64,000 bases of DNA from Beta vulgaris subsp. vulgaris (GCF_026745355.1 NC_079208.1:54263276-54327275); one strand, 5' to 3'. Positions 1 to 11,834 are shown, counted from the stretch's first letter. The notes: generated from the letters alone by a model not told the origin. Program-made: numbers and translations.

Positions 1-419
1 TCCAGTATCAGACCGAACCGAAATTGCCTGGACCGGTGGATCGGAATCGGAGATTTTCTTGGACTGGGACCGACCCATAATTTTTCTGGTCCGGTCCGGT
101 CTTGGACCTCTTGGACCGGAATTTTTTAAAAAAAAATTTTTTATTTTTATTTTATTTAAATGTATATTTATAAATTATCCTAAAAGAATAAATAGTAGGT
201 CTTTAAGTTTCTAGCTTTCTACCTTTTAATTTATTTTTTTAACATATAAAATTTTTTTTTACGAAAATAGTAGAAATTTCGGTCCAACTAGTCCGGACCG
301 GAATTTTCAGGGTTTGTACCGTCCCGGACCGGAATGGAATCCTGTTATTCGGGGGAACCGGGACCGGACCGGAATCTCCGGTCCAAATTTTGGTCCGGAC
401 CGATTTTTGTACACCCCTA
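1..419. mobile_element. Right part of a hAT-like non-autonomous element rich in GGTCCGGACC motifs
   Basis: The stretch is full of short repeats of the type GGTCCGGACCGGAA in both orientations around an AT-rich middle. It ends in GTACACCCCTA, the complement of a TAGGGGTGTAC terminus as seen in many plant hAT elements. The left terminus and any 8-bp target duplication lie outside the window, so the superfamily is inferred from the terminal motif and composition only. Confidence 0.5.
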
Positions 420-1195
420 ATTACATAATGCCCAATGGTTGTTTTCTTGGGTCATAATCTAAGAGTTTCTTCTGGATTCTTAGGGTTTACATGGTATAAG
501 AGGCCAGTTCATTCCTTTTAATAAGCACTGCTTGTATATTCCTCTTGTACTGCTCTGTTGAAGGTAAGTAAGATATGCTCTTGATCCCTCTATTGTACCT
601 ATGAAATAGTTTGGTGTTAGAGATAAAGACCTACGGTCCAGTATCTTCTAACACTTGTCATATTGATCAAACCACATAAATCCTTATGTTCTTATTTCGA
701 TTTTCTCTATTTTTAAATTTAATATCTCATCAGTTAGTATGTTCCTCCCAGATTAACAGAGATAGCTTTATTTAATTCATAATAGTATCTTTTATTAGTA
801 AAAGCCAAGTCATAAAAGTTTGATATCTTGAAATTATATGTATATTATATTGAAATAATCCAATAACATACATTCATTTATATATAAGTAATAAAAAATA
901 TGATGAAAAAGTAGATATATCAAAAATGCAAAAGTTATCTTGAAATGACGACTTTAAGAGAGCTAAGTAGCTAACACACTCATACTATAATAGCTAGATT
1001 GGGATACCTTCTTGGAGTATATTATTTTCTTGGAACTCATTTTCCTATGATAATGACTCATGAGGATATAGACATATATAAACAAGATACAAAAGTTATA
1101 GTAAATCATTTTAATACCATGTAATAATGTATTATATGTTGACGATATTCTAATTTTGTACTCCATGGTTGAAGTTAATGAATACACTAAAGATA
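420..1195. other. AT-rich spacer, no gene seen
   Basis: No convincing reading frame, RNA gene or paired terminal repeat was seen. The short minus-strand frames at 963-1187 and 1150-1362 are AT-rich and partly overlap the neighbouring MITE. Confidence 0.5.
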
Positions 1196-1197
1196 TA

Positions 1198-1418
1198 CTT
1201 CCTCCGTTTTTTATTAGATGTTACACTTTTCAAATCACGGACTCCTAGGTAATTTTTGGAGAGGATAGAGATAGAGAGAATGAAAAGCAAAAGGGTCTCA
1301 TGTGAACATGTGATAGCAGAGAAATAGAGAGAAGTTATTACCCAAAACGGAAAGTGTAACATCTAATTTAAAACTTCCTAAAATGGAAATTGTAACATCT
1401 AAAAAAAAACGGAGGAAG
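1198..1418 (+). mobile_element. Stowaway-type MITE, family A
   Basis: The element starts CTTCCTCCGTTTTTT and ends AAAAAAACGGAGGAAG, a perfect terminal inverted repeat of about 15 bp, and is flanked by TA on both sides. These are the signatures of Tc1/mariner-derived Stowaway elements. The inside (GGACTCCTAG, TGTAACATCT) is shared, inverted, with the copy at 9328-9521. Confidence 0.85.
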
Positions 1419-1517
1419 TATATAAGTTTGAATATCTGGCTCGCTATTTATGTATTAGTGTAACTGGCATTGTGAATTTAAAGAGAAATAGTACGAGTAA
1501 AATTATAAGTATAGCTG

Positions 1518-1732
1518 TCAAAAGACTAATTCTACTAAAAATTTAAGCTGATGGGTGGAGTTTCAGAAGTACTTATATACTTTATCACGCTCCACTATAT
1601 ATGTAAGAACCCCTTGGGCTTGAGGGGTGGATGTTGTGACCTTTATGTCACCCTAGCTCTGGTACCATGTCAAATGACCAACTCAATCAAAGTTAAACCG
1701 ATGATCAGAGTCCTAGAAATAGTTATATCACA
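1518..1732 (-). mobile_element. TRIM/SMART-like miniature LTR retrotransposon
   Basis: Read on the minus strand, two related repeats of about 65-70 bp (1518-1586 and 1669-1732) flank a short internal stretch. The complement of a TGGTACCAGAG motif, a degenerate initiator-methionine tRNA primer site, abuts the inner edge of the right repeat at about 1656-1668. The same order and sequence occur on the plus strand at 22861-23155. No coding capacity is present. Assignment rests on the repeat-plus-primer-site arrangement and the second copy. Confidence 0.6.
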
Positions 1733-2575
1733 AGCACAAACCAATCAAGGTTTTGTGTGCCATTATTTTGATTTGAAAGTCTCATATTTCGTCAAAGAGC
1801 AAAAGTTATCTTTAATAAAAAGGGAACATTTCCTAAAAGCTTTCTTCGGTAAAACATATTTTTATTTCTCACAAGAATTGTTTATTGTATGCAGTAGTTC
1901 TCTTTAAACTTTTTCTTCAATAACTATTAACGTGTAACAAAGTCAAAAAAGGAAATTAAAAGCCAAATTAAACTAAGATAAAATAGTTATACGACATTTT
2001 CCTACAATGATGCTCCTATTAATTCGCATAATTGGAAGTTGTAATGATTGTTTTGCATGCTTAATTGATAGTATTATTCTCGCTTTTTCAATGTCACCGG
2101 AGAATTATACAGGATTCCTCTTGATTCTTTGTCTTAGTTTATGTGATTGTAGTTTTCTTTGTGTTAACTGTTTGACAACTTAGGGTACGTAGATTGTAAG
2201 ATTGAGGTGAGGTTTTGCATATTTCGGATGTTTCCAGTTCTTCAATTCATATTAATCTTCCATTATTGCTCTTGTAGTAGTCTTTTCTTTTTCTTTCCTT
2301 TATCTAGTATCATGCATCTCGAGTAGGATTATCCTTGAGATAGGGCATGTTTAAGTTATTTCGAAATATTTACGTTTAACTTGATCTTTTAATATATCGT
2401 TCCAGTTAATCCAAAAAAAAAAAAAAAAGGCATAAGAGGCTTTGAAGTAATAAGGGATAGTATTATTTTGTAGATTGAGATGAATCATCCCACATGTTCT
2501 TTTAGAAGATGAACCATATTAATTAGTAATCCAATTAGTATTCCACAAATTCTTCATGGTCTAAGGTTTAGCTTA
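1733..2575. other. AT-rich spacer with a poly(A) run
   Basis: No gene was recognised. A run of 16 A at 2413-2428 follows about 300 bases with the look of an untranslated tail. It could be the 3' end of a truncated retroposed sequence, but no target duplication was found. Confidence 0.35.
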
Positions 2576-3318
2576 TACAATGTCAGATCAATTAGTTAAG
2601 CTTAGTAAAAATTCTCATTGCATCTATTCGCGTCGTAACGCGTTTTAACTAATTAGTTAAGTCAAAAATCATAATTATTGACTGACCATACACCAAAATT
2701 CTTAACTGTTATTTAGATTATCGTAACTATCAACTCAAAATCATAAAATAAACTAAAGTACCATAACTGCTAATACAAAACACTAACTTTTAACCCAAAA
2801 CCATACTACTAATGTAAAACAAAAACTATTAACCTAAAAACCATAACTAATAACCACATATACATAATTATCATCCGAAAACCATAACATTAACTTAATT
2901 GTATACTCGTGAACCCTAAAATTATAATTATTAACTCAAAATCATTACTATCAATCCAACACAAAAATTATTAACCAAAAAAGCTATAACTATATCCAAA
3001 AACCTTAACTATCAACCTTACTATAACTATTTGTCTGAATTGCATAATCATTAACCCAAAACTATTAACCAAGACATAAATATTAACCTATAATTTAGAC
3101 TATTTAGCCAAAATCATGGTTATTAACAGCAAAACCATAGTTAATAACCAAAAAATCCATAAAATATATGTTAACCAAAAAGGTAACTTTTTAACCTCGA
3201 TATCAATCCAATTACCATAATTATTATCTTATAACCATCACTATTAGCTTGAAAATCATAACTTAATTATAACCAGAAAGTTATAACTTCAATCCAATAG
3301 TATAACTATTAAACTACA

Positions 3319-3509
3319 TATGAAGAATACTTTGTAAATATCTTGTAATAAAAGAAACTTGAGTTACACTCTATTATTTTCTGTTAGTTAGTTAAATGAT
3401 AACTACCTAGCTTATAAATAGTAGTTTGTAATAACAGAAAGTTTAGCTTCAATATTCCGCAATAACAAACTCTAGAGCTTTTGCTCTCTTCTCTCTACCT
3501 TAATTCTTA
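3319..3509 (+). repeat. 5' LTR of the copia element
   Basis: It is 191 bp, starts TATGAAGAATAC and ends TTAATTCTTA directly before the primer-binding site. It matches the 3' LTR except for a missing GTTA unit and TTA instead of TCA at the very end. The terminal change suggests a mutation after insertion. Confidence 0.95.
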
Positions 3510-3521
3510 TGGTATCAGAGC
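3510..3521 (+). promoter_or_regulatory. Primer-binding site, initiator tRNA-Met type
   Basis: TGGTATCAGAGC follows the 5' LTR with no gap. This is the standard plant copia site that pairs with the 3' end of the initiator methionine tRNA to start minus-strand DNA synthesis. Confidence 0.95.
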
Positions 3522-3680
3522 AGGTTCAAATTGAACCTTGATTTTCAAACCTCAAAATTTAATCGTTCTTTCTTGATTCTTTGCGATATTGTGATTCAAC
3601 AATTGCAAAGTTAAAAACGATTGTTGCTGAGAGAATCTGTTCATTTCCAGAAGCATAAAACTGTTCTTTGAGCTTCATTA

Positions 3681-4484
3681 ATGGCGGAAAATACTGGAGA
3701 AACCTCGAATACTGGTGATAACAATGTGAGTAACAATGATCCTTACTATATTTCTAATTCAGATCAAACTATGAATAAGCTAGTAGCAACTAATTTGAAT
3801 GCTACAAATTTTGTAAGCTGGAGAAGAAACGTTAAACGTGCACTAATTGCGAAAAACAAATTAGGTTTTCTTGATGGTTCAATCATGAAACCTGATTGTA
3901 AAGATTTTAATCGTTGGATAAGATGCGATTATCTTGTTACCTGCTGGTTAGTCAATTCTATGGAACCCGAAATTGGTGAAAAGTTTACATTTGTAGAAAG
4001 TTCTACTCAACTTTGGAATGAGGTTTGTGAACGTTATGGTCAGTCTAATGGACCACAAATTTATCAGCTGAAGAAAGATTTAGAGAAGTTGAAGCAAGAA
4101 AATATGTCCATAGTTACATATTTTGGAAGGATGAAACGACTGTGGGATGAATTACAAAACCTTAGAAATTTTCCTGACTGTAGTTGTGGTGTTCTATCTA
4201 AATGTACTTGTAATTTTCTAAAGAAAATAGCAGATTTTCAGGCAGAAGAGAAACTCATAGAGTTTCTGTTAGGTCTCAATGAAGGTTATGACAATGTTAT
4301 CACTAAAATTTTGTCAATGGATCCTTTACCATCTTTAAATAGAGCGTTTTCTCTAGCTCAACAAATTGAGAAGCAGAAACAGTTTTCTGCTCTTCAATTT
4401 TCTACTCATGAAATCAGTGCATTAGCAGTGCAAAGAAATTCTGGTGTTAGGAGGATTGGAAGAAGGAAAAGATGGAGAAAATGA
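3681..4484 (+). CDS. gag: Copia gag (capsid-like) protein
   Basis: This 267-residue frame starts at the first ATG after the leader. It shows the plant copia Gag pattern: an N-terminal NLNATNFVSWRRNVKRAL block (about residues 37-54) as in the gag_3 family, then a UBN2-type capsid region with WNEVCERYGQ and MKRLWDELQNL. Gag is expected to assemble virus-like particles in the cytoplasm that package the element RNA. The usual zinc knuckle is missing from this frame and lies in the next frame, which overlaps by 13 bases (4472-4484). Most plant copia elements read gag and pol in one frame, so the shift is either a mutation or a -1 recoding site. The capsid frame itself is intact. Confidence 0.9.
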   Translation: MAENTGETSNTGDNNVSNNDPYYISNSDQTMNKLVATNLNATNFVSWRRNVKRALIAKNKLGFLDGSIMKPDCKDFNRWIRCDYLVTCWLVNSMEPEIGEKFTFVESSTQLWNEVCERYGQSNGPQIYQLKKDLEKLKQENMSIVTYFGRMKRLWDELQNLRNFPDCSCGVLSKCTCNFLKKIADFQAEEKLIEFLLGLNEGYDNVITKILSMDPLPSLNRAFSLAQQIEKQKQFSALQFSTHEISALAVQRNSGVRRIGRRKRWRK

Positions 4485-7400
4485 ATTTAAAATGTGAATA
4501 TTGTAAGGGTAAAGGACATACAAAGGATCAGTGTTTTAAGTTGATTGGCTTTCCTGATTGGTATCATAAGAAGCCATCATCAACATCTGGTAACACATCT
4601 GGTGGAAAAATTGCTGCTCACGTTGCTGTTGATAGTCTTGAAGAAGATACTCCTCTTGATTTTGCTGCTGCTGGTCCATCTCATATGGCAAATCATGTTG
4701 ACACAGCAATGATGCATTCATTGTTTCAAGAATTTCTCAAATCCATGAAAGGACCTGCTGCTCATGCTCATTCTGCAGGTACAAAATGCTCTCAATTTTG
4801 GATAGTAGACTCAGGTGCTACTGACCATATGGCTTATGATGCAAGCTTATTTTCTTTTAGAAGAAAACTTGATAAAATGATTGAAGTAGGATTGCCTGAT
4901 GGTAGCATTTCATATGTGTCTGAAATTGGTGATGTGGTTATCTGTCCAAATGTTGTGTTACATGATGTGCTATTAGTTCCTAGTTTCAAGCATAATCTAT
5001 TGTCTGTTGGACAATTGGCTAAACACAACAAAATTGAAGTGAAATTTTCTTTTTCTGAGTGTGTATTTGTTGATGCTTATGGTACTCAAATTGTTCAAGG
5101 GATTAAACTTGGAGGTCTCTATTATCTGAAAATGCATTCTGTTACACAGGAAATTACAGCTTGTCATTCTATTCTTGATCCTATTCACACACAACAATCT
5201 TCTGCTCATAAAGCAAATATAACTCAGCCTTCTCTTGACATCCTACATGCCAGACTAGGCCATCCTTCATTTTCAAGAATGAAATATATTGACTCTGCCT
5301 TATGCTCTCATAGAAATGATTACTTTTGTGAGATTTGTATTTTTGCTAAACATCATAGATCTGCATTTCCTAGAAGTTTATCTAGAGCACCTGAAATATT
5401 TTCTCTTATACATATTGATCTCTGGGGCCCATATAAAGTCAAAACCATTCATGGGGGATCTTACTTCCTTACCATACTTGATGATTTTAGCAGAACAACC
5501 TGGACTTTTCTTCTACAAAATAAACAGCAAGTTTATAGAACTATAGCCAACTTTTTCATACAAGTTGAGACACAATATGGGAAACAAATCAAAGGAGTTA
5601 GATCAGACAATGGTACAGAAATAATACAAGACCAATGCCTTAGTTTGTTTAATAGCAAAGGCATCATACACCAAAGAAGTATAGCAGGTGTACCTCAGCA
5701 AAATGGAAGAGTAGAAAGAAAACACAAACACTTATTAGAGGTTGCCAGAGCTTTAAAATTTCAATCCAATGTTCCTTCATATTTTTGGGGTGAATGTCTA
5801 CTGACTGCCACTTTTCTTATAAATAAACTACCTACACCTCTTCTCAATTTTAAATCTCCCTTTGAAATCCTTTGAAATCCTTACAAATACCATACCTGAT
5901 TATTCTAACCTTAGAGTGTTTGGTTGTTTGTGTTATGCACATAACACAGACAGAAAAAGAGATAAATTCAGCCCTAAAGCAACAAAATGTCTATTCATAG
6001 GATATCCTTTTGGTCAAAAAGGCTACAAAGTTTATGATTTGCAATCTAAAAAATGTTTTGTAACTAGAGATATTGTGTTTCAGGAGAAAATATTTCCATA
6101 TAACATGACTTCTATTCCCACTTCCTTTTCTAAACCTACTGATCAGTCTCTTGTTGATTTTTCTGATGAACCTTTACTTCCTGCTTTTAATCACATTTCT
6201 AGTTCTTCTTCTGATCAACCTACTCTATCTTCCTCATGTTCTGATAATCATTCTATCAACTCTATTCCTGTCCCTTTTTCTTCTACTTCTTCATCATCTG
6301 ATTCTTCATTACAGACACCAGATAACACTATGATTGAACACCCTATTTCTCCTGCATCTTCTGGCACTGTTTCTATCTCTAATAATCCTTCTAGTCCTTG
6401 TCAACTTCCAAAACGAGTTGTTAAACCTCCTATCAAATTTAAAGACTATGAATGTCCCACTTTACCTTCTTCTTCATCTCTTTCTTTTTCAGTCCATTCT
6501 TCTCCTCCCATTATAGAACCTCTTTCCTATAAACAAGCTTGTTTATCTCTTGAGTGGCAAGATGCTATGGATAAAGAGCTTCATGCTCTTGAACAAAATG
6601 ACACCTGGTATTTAACAGATTTGCCACCTGGAAAGAAGGCTATTTCTTCTAAATGGGTATACAAGATTAAATATCTTCCTAATGGTGAAGTTGAAAGGTA
6701 TAAAGCCAGATTAGTGGCTGTGGGTTATCAACAAGTTGAAGGGACTGATTATACTCATACATTTTCTCCAGTAGCTAAAATAGCAATTGTTAGAATTCTC
6801 ATCTCCCTTGCAACTGCCAAAGGCTGACCCTTATGTCAATTAGACATAAATAATGCCTTCTTACATGGTTTTTTGGATGAGGAAGTCTTCATGAAACCTC
6901 CTTTAGGTTACACAAAAGCTCAATCTGGTGAAGTGTGTAAACTCAAGAGATCTTTATATGGTCTTAAACAAGCATCAAGGCAATGGAATAAGGAACTGAG
7001 CAGATTTCTTCTTAGTCATGGCTTTATTCAATCTGTGCAAGACTACTCTCTCTACACCAGGCATCTAGATGGTGAATTTGTTGTTATATTGATATATGTT
7101 GATGACATGGTGCTTACTGGTACAAGTCAAAGTCAAATTGACATCATGAAAAAGGCTCTTGATGCAGCTTATACTATTAAGGATTTAGGGGAAATGAAAT
7201 ACTTCTTGGGCATTGAGGTTATAAGGAATAATTCTGGGATTCTTCTTAGTCAAAAGAAATACATGACTGATATCATCCAAGACTTTCACTTACACTCTTC
7301 TAAGTCTGTTACTGCTCCATTACTAAAAGGTCTTAATTTATCTACTGAAGAAGGGGAAGTTCTTGATCATCCTGAAGAATATAGACAGCTTGTAGGTAGA

Positions 7401-8066
7401 TTGTTGTACTTAAACATCACCAGACCTGATCTTTCTTATGCAACACAGCACCTCAGTCAATTTCTCAGTTGTCCTAGGAAGCCACACCTACAAGCTGCTA
7501 TACATGTAGTCAAGTATCTGAAGAGCACTCTTGATTTGGGTTTGTTTTACTCTGCACACTGTGATTTACAACTTACAGCCTATTCTGATGCTGATTGGAG
7601 TTCTTGTGTATTCAGTTGTAAATCTTTAAGTGCCTATTGTATGTTCATGGGTAATCATTTGGTGTCTTGGAAAACCAAGAAACAAAAGACTGTAAGCAAG
7701 TCTAGTGCAGAAGCTGAATACAGAAGCATGTCTAGTGCTGCTTCTGAGATTGTTTGGTTAGAAGGTTTATTGCAAGATTTGGATTTACATGTTGCTAAAC
7801 CTATCACTTTATTTTGTGATAATTCTGCTGCTAAACACATTGCGCAGAATCCGGTTTTTCACGAGAGGACAAAGCATCTCAACCGTGATTGTCATTATGT
7901 TCGAGAACAGGTGGTTTCTGGTTTTATTCAGACCTCTCATGTTCCTAGTTCCATGCAGTTAGCAAATATCCTTACAAAGCCATTGGCTGGTCCTCTACAC
8001 CATCAAATTAGTTCCAAGCTTGGTCTTGTGTCTTCTCCACATGTCCAGCTTGAAGGGGGAATATGA
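4472..8066 (+). pseudogene. pol: Copia pol polyprotein, broken in two places
   Basis: Three segments make up one polyprotein. 4472-5875: zinc knuckle (C8, C11, H16, C21), aspartic protease DSGATDH with D113, the integrase HHCC zinc region, and the catalytic triad D316, D379, E415 with 35 residues between the last two. From 5862: integrase C-terminal region, then the start of reverse transcriptase (WVYKIKYLPNGEVERYKARL). From 6828 to 8066: the rest of reverse transcriptase with YVDDMVL (about 7095-7115) and RNase H with SSAEAEYRS. The first break is a tandem copy of TTTGAAATCC at 5861-5880, which shifts the frame. The second is TGA at 6825-6827 in a conserved block. Catalytic motifs survive, so decay is recent. 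The element would need a helper to move again. Confidence 0.93.
8053..8061 (+). promoter_or_regulatory. Polypurine tract
   Basis: AAGGGGGAA lies immediately before the 3' LTR and overlaps the end of pol. It is the expected primer site for plus-strand DNA synthesis. Confidence 0.9.
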
Positions 8067-8256
8067 AGAATACTTTGTAAATATCTTGTAATAAAAGAAA
8101 CTTGAGTTACACTCTATTATTTTCTGTTAGTTAGTTAGTTAAATGATAACTACCTAGCTTATAAATAGTAGTTTGTAATAACAGAAAGTTTAGCTTCAAT
8201 ATTCCGCAATAACAAACTCTAGAGCTTTTGCTCTCTTCTCTCTACCTTAATTCTCA
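8062..8256 (+). repeat. 3' LTR of the copia element
   Basis: It is 195 bp and identical by eye to the 5' LTR apart from one extra GTTA in the GTTAGTTAGTTA run and a terminal TCA in place of TTA. The target duplication CTACA follows at 8257-8261. Confidence 0.95.
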
Positions 8257-8845
8257 CTACATATCATAACTATTATACCAAAATCATAATTGGCTCTAAA
8301 GATTTTAATACAAACTTAACTTAACTTTGATTGATTCACCGCTGTCAATAAGATTTTTGGCAACAATCTGACCACCAAAGCTTATGATTTTTGGTAAAAG
8401 TTATAATATTAGGTTAGTAGTTATGGTTTGGCTAATAGTTTGGTTAATAGTTATGGTTTTTTGGTATAGTCATTGTGTTTTTATATAGTTCTGGTTTTTA
8501 GGTTTATAATTATTATTTTGGGTTAATAGTTATAGTTTTCTACTAAAAATTATTTATTTGGATTAATAATTATGGTTAAAAGTTATTATTGTGGGTTAAT
8601 GGTTATGATATAATCTTTGATGATTTTATGATTTGGGTTGATAGTTATAATTTTATGGTGAATAGTTATGATTTTGGGTCGGGGTTAATAGTTATGATCA
8701 GTCATTAATTATGATTTTTAGCATAACTAATTGCTTATGGCATTCAACTAATAGATGAAGAGTATTTTGTTTCAAGATTTGACTAATTGGTTACATCACT
8801 TAGCTAATTGATCTAACATTAAGCCTTAACATCAAACTTTCTTAC

Positions 8846-9327
8846 AAACGACTAGATGTTAATTAATTTTCTGATATAACTTATCTATTTCTAAGTTATT
8901 GTTTTGTTTTTGACAGAAAATTTAAATACATATAAGTTTTATGTTAGAAAACTACAATTTGTAATAATACTTAGCTTCTATAACAAACTTCTAATGTTTC
9001 TTAATACCTTCTCTTAAGACAAGAAATTGACTTGTATATGTCAAGATGGTCACAATTATATAGTTTCACCTTTGATAAATATTTTTTATTATATTCCAGC
9101 CAATAACTATGTTCGAGACGTGACCTACAATTAGATTCTAACATCTACTCCTTGCGATGCTACCAATAGATGTCAACTAATTCAGCGGTAAAATCTTCAA
9201 CATGATTGATACTCTAATAAGATCGTCTTAATTTAATTTTTATCACTTTTATATGTGGCTCTCCACCTAGTACATAGGTGTATAATATTTTAATCATCTA
9301 TGAGGGAGACAATTTTCGTTTTCTATA
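8846..9327. other. Spacer, nothing recognised
   Basis: AT-rich sequence without a supported gene, RNA or terminal repeat. Confidence 0.4.
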
Positions 9328-9521
9328 CTTTCTTCGTTTTTTTTACATGTTACACTTTCTATTTTAGGAAGTTTCAAATTAGATGTTACGCTTTTATTTT
9401 GAGTAATAACTTCTCTTTATCTCTCTCCTATCACATGTTCTCTCTATCTCTCTCCTCTTCAAAAATTATCTAGGAGTCCGTGATTTGAAAAGTGTAATAT
9501 ATAAATAAATAAAAAAGGAAG
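9328..9521 (-). mobile_element. Stowaway-type MITE, family A (inverted copy)
   Basis: It starts CTTTCTTCGTTTTTT and ends AAAAAAGGAAG between TA dinucleotides. The interior AGGAGTCCGTGATTTGAAAA is the complement of the block near 1222-1249, so this is the 1198-1418 family in the other orientation, somewhat diverged. Confidence 0.8.
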
Positions 9522-9523
9522 TA

Positions 9524-11595
9524 TTTTATTTTTATGTGGAGAGGAGAGGTGGGTCGTTGGGAAAAGAAGGGTGTGGGGTTGTGGTATGCCAAGAGGGATG
9601 TTGGAACTTGGTAGCTAGGCTGGAAATGTTATCTTTCGGTCCCAAAAATAACACAAGATGAGATTTTAATGAAATTTAGCCTCTCTTTCAACAAACATGC
9701 CAGAAGACATTCTTGTCTTTTCTGCACTTTCCCCACCCCCCTCTAATTTTTCCATTCATATAGATTGATGAACTTGGTATATAAGTAGAAGATTCTCTTC
9801 TAAATATTTAATTACAATATTTCACCTCATAAAAATTCTCAATTTCAAACATATATATATATATATTAAATGAAATAAAGATATACTACTAACATAATAG
9901 CAAACTTGTCTTCTTCCTGAATATGATAACTCTGCAATCTGCATGGCTGCAAAAAATATTCGCTAGCTGTGCCACCCCCACCAACATATACCCTAACATA
10001 TTTAAGCAATCAACTATAAAAATGATGATAAATTGGATTCAATAAATTTCTTGAGGGCTTTTATGTTTATTTCCTCATCTTGTATTATTCATATTGAATG
10101 ATGGGAGCATGTACATTATGGAATGTAGATACACAAAAGGTAAGGAATATTTTTGTGTGGGGATACCCTTCACATGTAATCAGTAATATGAGATACATAT
10201 TGTACAATCCTAATTCCTAAGGATTCAGTGCATCCCTCTATCCAATCCTACTTAATTTTGCAACATTTTTGTGTAGCACTTTTTTACCTTAATTATATAG
10301 AGTTTCGAATTATTTTGCGGAGCAATTTAGACAACAAATTATTGTTTAATTAGTCATTATGTATTAATTTCAATTGTATGTTTCTTTTCTCAAGTAACTT
10401 ATGTGAAGAGTATATATATAATTACTTATTTCACGACGAAACTATGTTTATATTCAGGGTGAATATTGAATCTCTGTGATCGATTTTCCCCATGATATCT
10501 TAATCTTAGCGAACTTTACTTCATAAAGCTTATGAGTTCATCCATCATACACCCGGGTGTATCATATACATGGTATATCTAAGACTAATTCTTGCTCATT
10601 TGCTTATTTAGAACTCTCATTATTAGTACATTTTGCTCATTTGGATTATTTCAAATGAGTAATAAGAAAATAAAATAAAATTGAGTGCACTATAATCACG
10701 ATACACCTAATTATATACATATATATATTTTTAATTTTTTATTAGGACATTAAGTCAACCCAAGGGCTAACCCCTACATGGCTACTAATAACCTGTAGAA
10801 AACACCAACACATTGGCTGTTAAGACATGCATAGCATGCTAAGAGAATATCCCAGCATAATGCTCTACCCACTTAAGCTAATTCGTATCCTTAATACACC
10901 TAATTGTATGATAAAGCTTTTCTTACTATGCAGTACTAAAAGAGCTTCAATAACAATAGAAGATATAACCCTTATCTCAAGTTTGCTCGTTAAAGTAAAA
11001 TCTAATGCAAATTGTTTTTACTTTTTTGACGGGAAGATTTTATCAACTATGTTTTTGAATTTAAAGTCTTACTAGATGACCTAGGAGACAAGCTAGATAC
11101 TCGGAGGACCAAAAGGAAATTTTTTTTTTTTTTTTTTGAGATCTACATACACATTATTTTTCTCCAAATAATTGAAAACTGGATAGATAATATCATATAG
11201 GTAAACAGTAAACTGATGAGCTTAGTGAATCTTAGAGGTGTAAGGTATGCCATGTGGCATAAAATGGTATCCGATAATAGGAGCCTTGCTTTCCACGTAA
11301 GATAACTAGGAGCTAGATTAACAACAAGAATATTTTTTCAATCACAAATTATATATTAAATAAATCCTTATGATTAATCATCATTCAATTATTGGTTTCT
11401 TTATGTCTAATAAATTGGTTTAGATTATAATGAGCTGTGTTAGCACATTTACCCTTTAATCAAAGGAAAAAAAAAAAAAAAAAAGGAAGAACAAGACATG
11501 GGAACAAACTCACAAAACAAGTAGAATATCTAATAGTAATATATCTAATCTAATTTGATATGATTGCTTTTCAAATTAGTCCACATAATACTATA
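9524..11595. other. Spacer; AT microsatellite and poly(A)/poly(T) runs
   Basis: No supported gene. There is a TA microsatellite at 9851-9865, a T run at 11120-11137 and an A run at 11467-11484. The 10740-11080 part is less AT-rich and may be a decayed retroelement piece, but no domain could be read. Confidence 0.35.
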
Positions 11596-11611
11596 ATATT
11601 AAGCCCTTTAT

Positions 11612-11818
11612 TTTTATTTTTATTTTATTCGATAATGAACTGGTCAAGTAGGCTCAGTCCTCATGAGTTAGGGGGTGATAAGGAGATCCAAACCATAAGA
11701 AAACTTCCAGAGACTGGAAAGTGGGAATTTATACCCACAAGAGGTTAATGAAAGTCGAACTCCCGACTATGAGGTTAGGAGGTAGGAGCTCCAACCATTG
11801 GACACCCACGTGATTCTC
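11612..11818 (-). mobile_element. tRNA-derived SINE, family 1
   Basis: The 207-bp insert is bounded by a 16-bp perfect target duplication (ATATTAAGCCCTTTAT at 11596-11611 and 11819-11834). On the minus strand it begins with a tRNA-like region (TCCAATGGTTGGAGCTCC, then GGGAGTTCGACTTTC as a B-box-like motif) and ends in an A-rich tail (AATAAAAATAAAAATA). Long duplications and an A-rich tail indicate LINE-driven retroposition. A related copy lies at about 36790-36960. Confidence 0.85.
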
Positions 11819-11834
11819 ATATTAAGCCCTTTAT

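Larger units (their letters stand above)
3319..8256 (+). mobile_element. Ty1-copia LTR retrotransposon, recent insertion
   Basis: This is a 4.9-kb element with short LTRs (191 and 195 bp), the target duplication CTACA at 3314-3318 and 8257-8261, a tRNA primer site and a polypurine tract. The domain order is gag, zinc knuckle, protease, integrase, reverse transcriptase, RNase H. Integrase before reverse transcriptase defines the Ty1-copia superfamily. The LTRs differ only by a GTTA insertion and one terminal base, so insertion was recent, yet pol carries a 10-bp tandem duplication (5861-5880) and an in-frame TGA (6825-6827). It sits in the inner part of an older fold-back element. Confidence 0.97.
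2580..8845. mobile_element. Large fold-back element, interrupted by a Ty1-copia insertion
   Basis: The left arm (about 2580-3313) is made of degenerate units of the type AACCATAACTATTAACCCAAA. The right arm (about 8385-8845) reads as its complement (GGTTAATAGTTATGGTTTT). The outer parts pair closely: AGATCAATTAGTTAAG at about 2585 against the complement of CTTAGCTAATTGATCT at about 8800, and AAAAATCATAATTATTGACTGA at about 2665 against its mirror near 8710. The sequence just right of the copia element (8262-8295) continues the left arm, so the loop is about 8295-8385. No coding region belongs to it. Exact termini and target duplication could not be fixed, so the superfamily is unknown. Confidence 0.7.
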
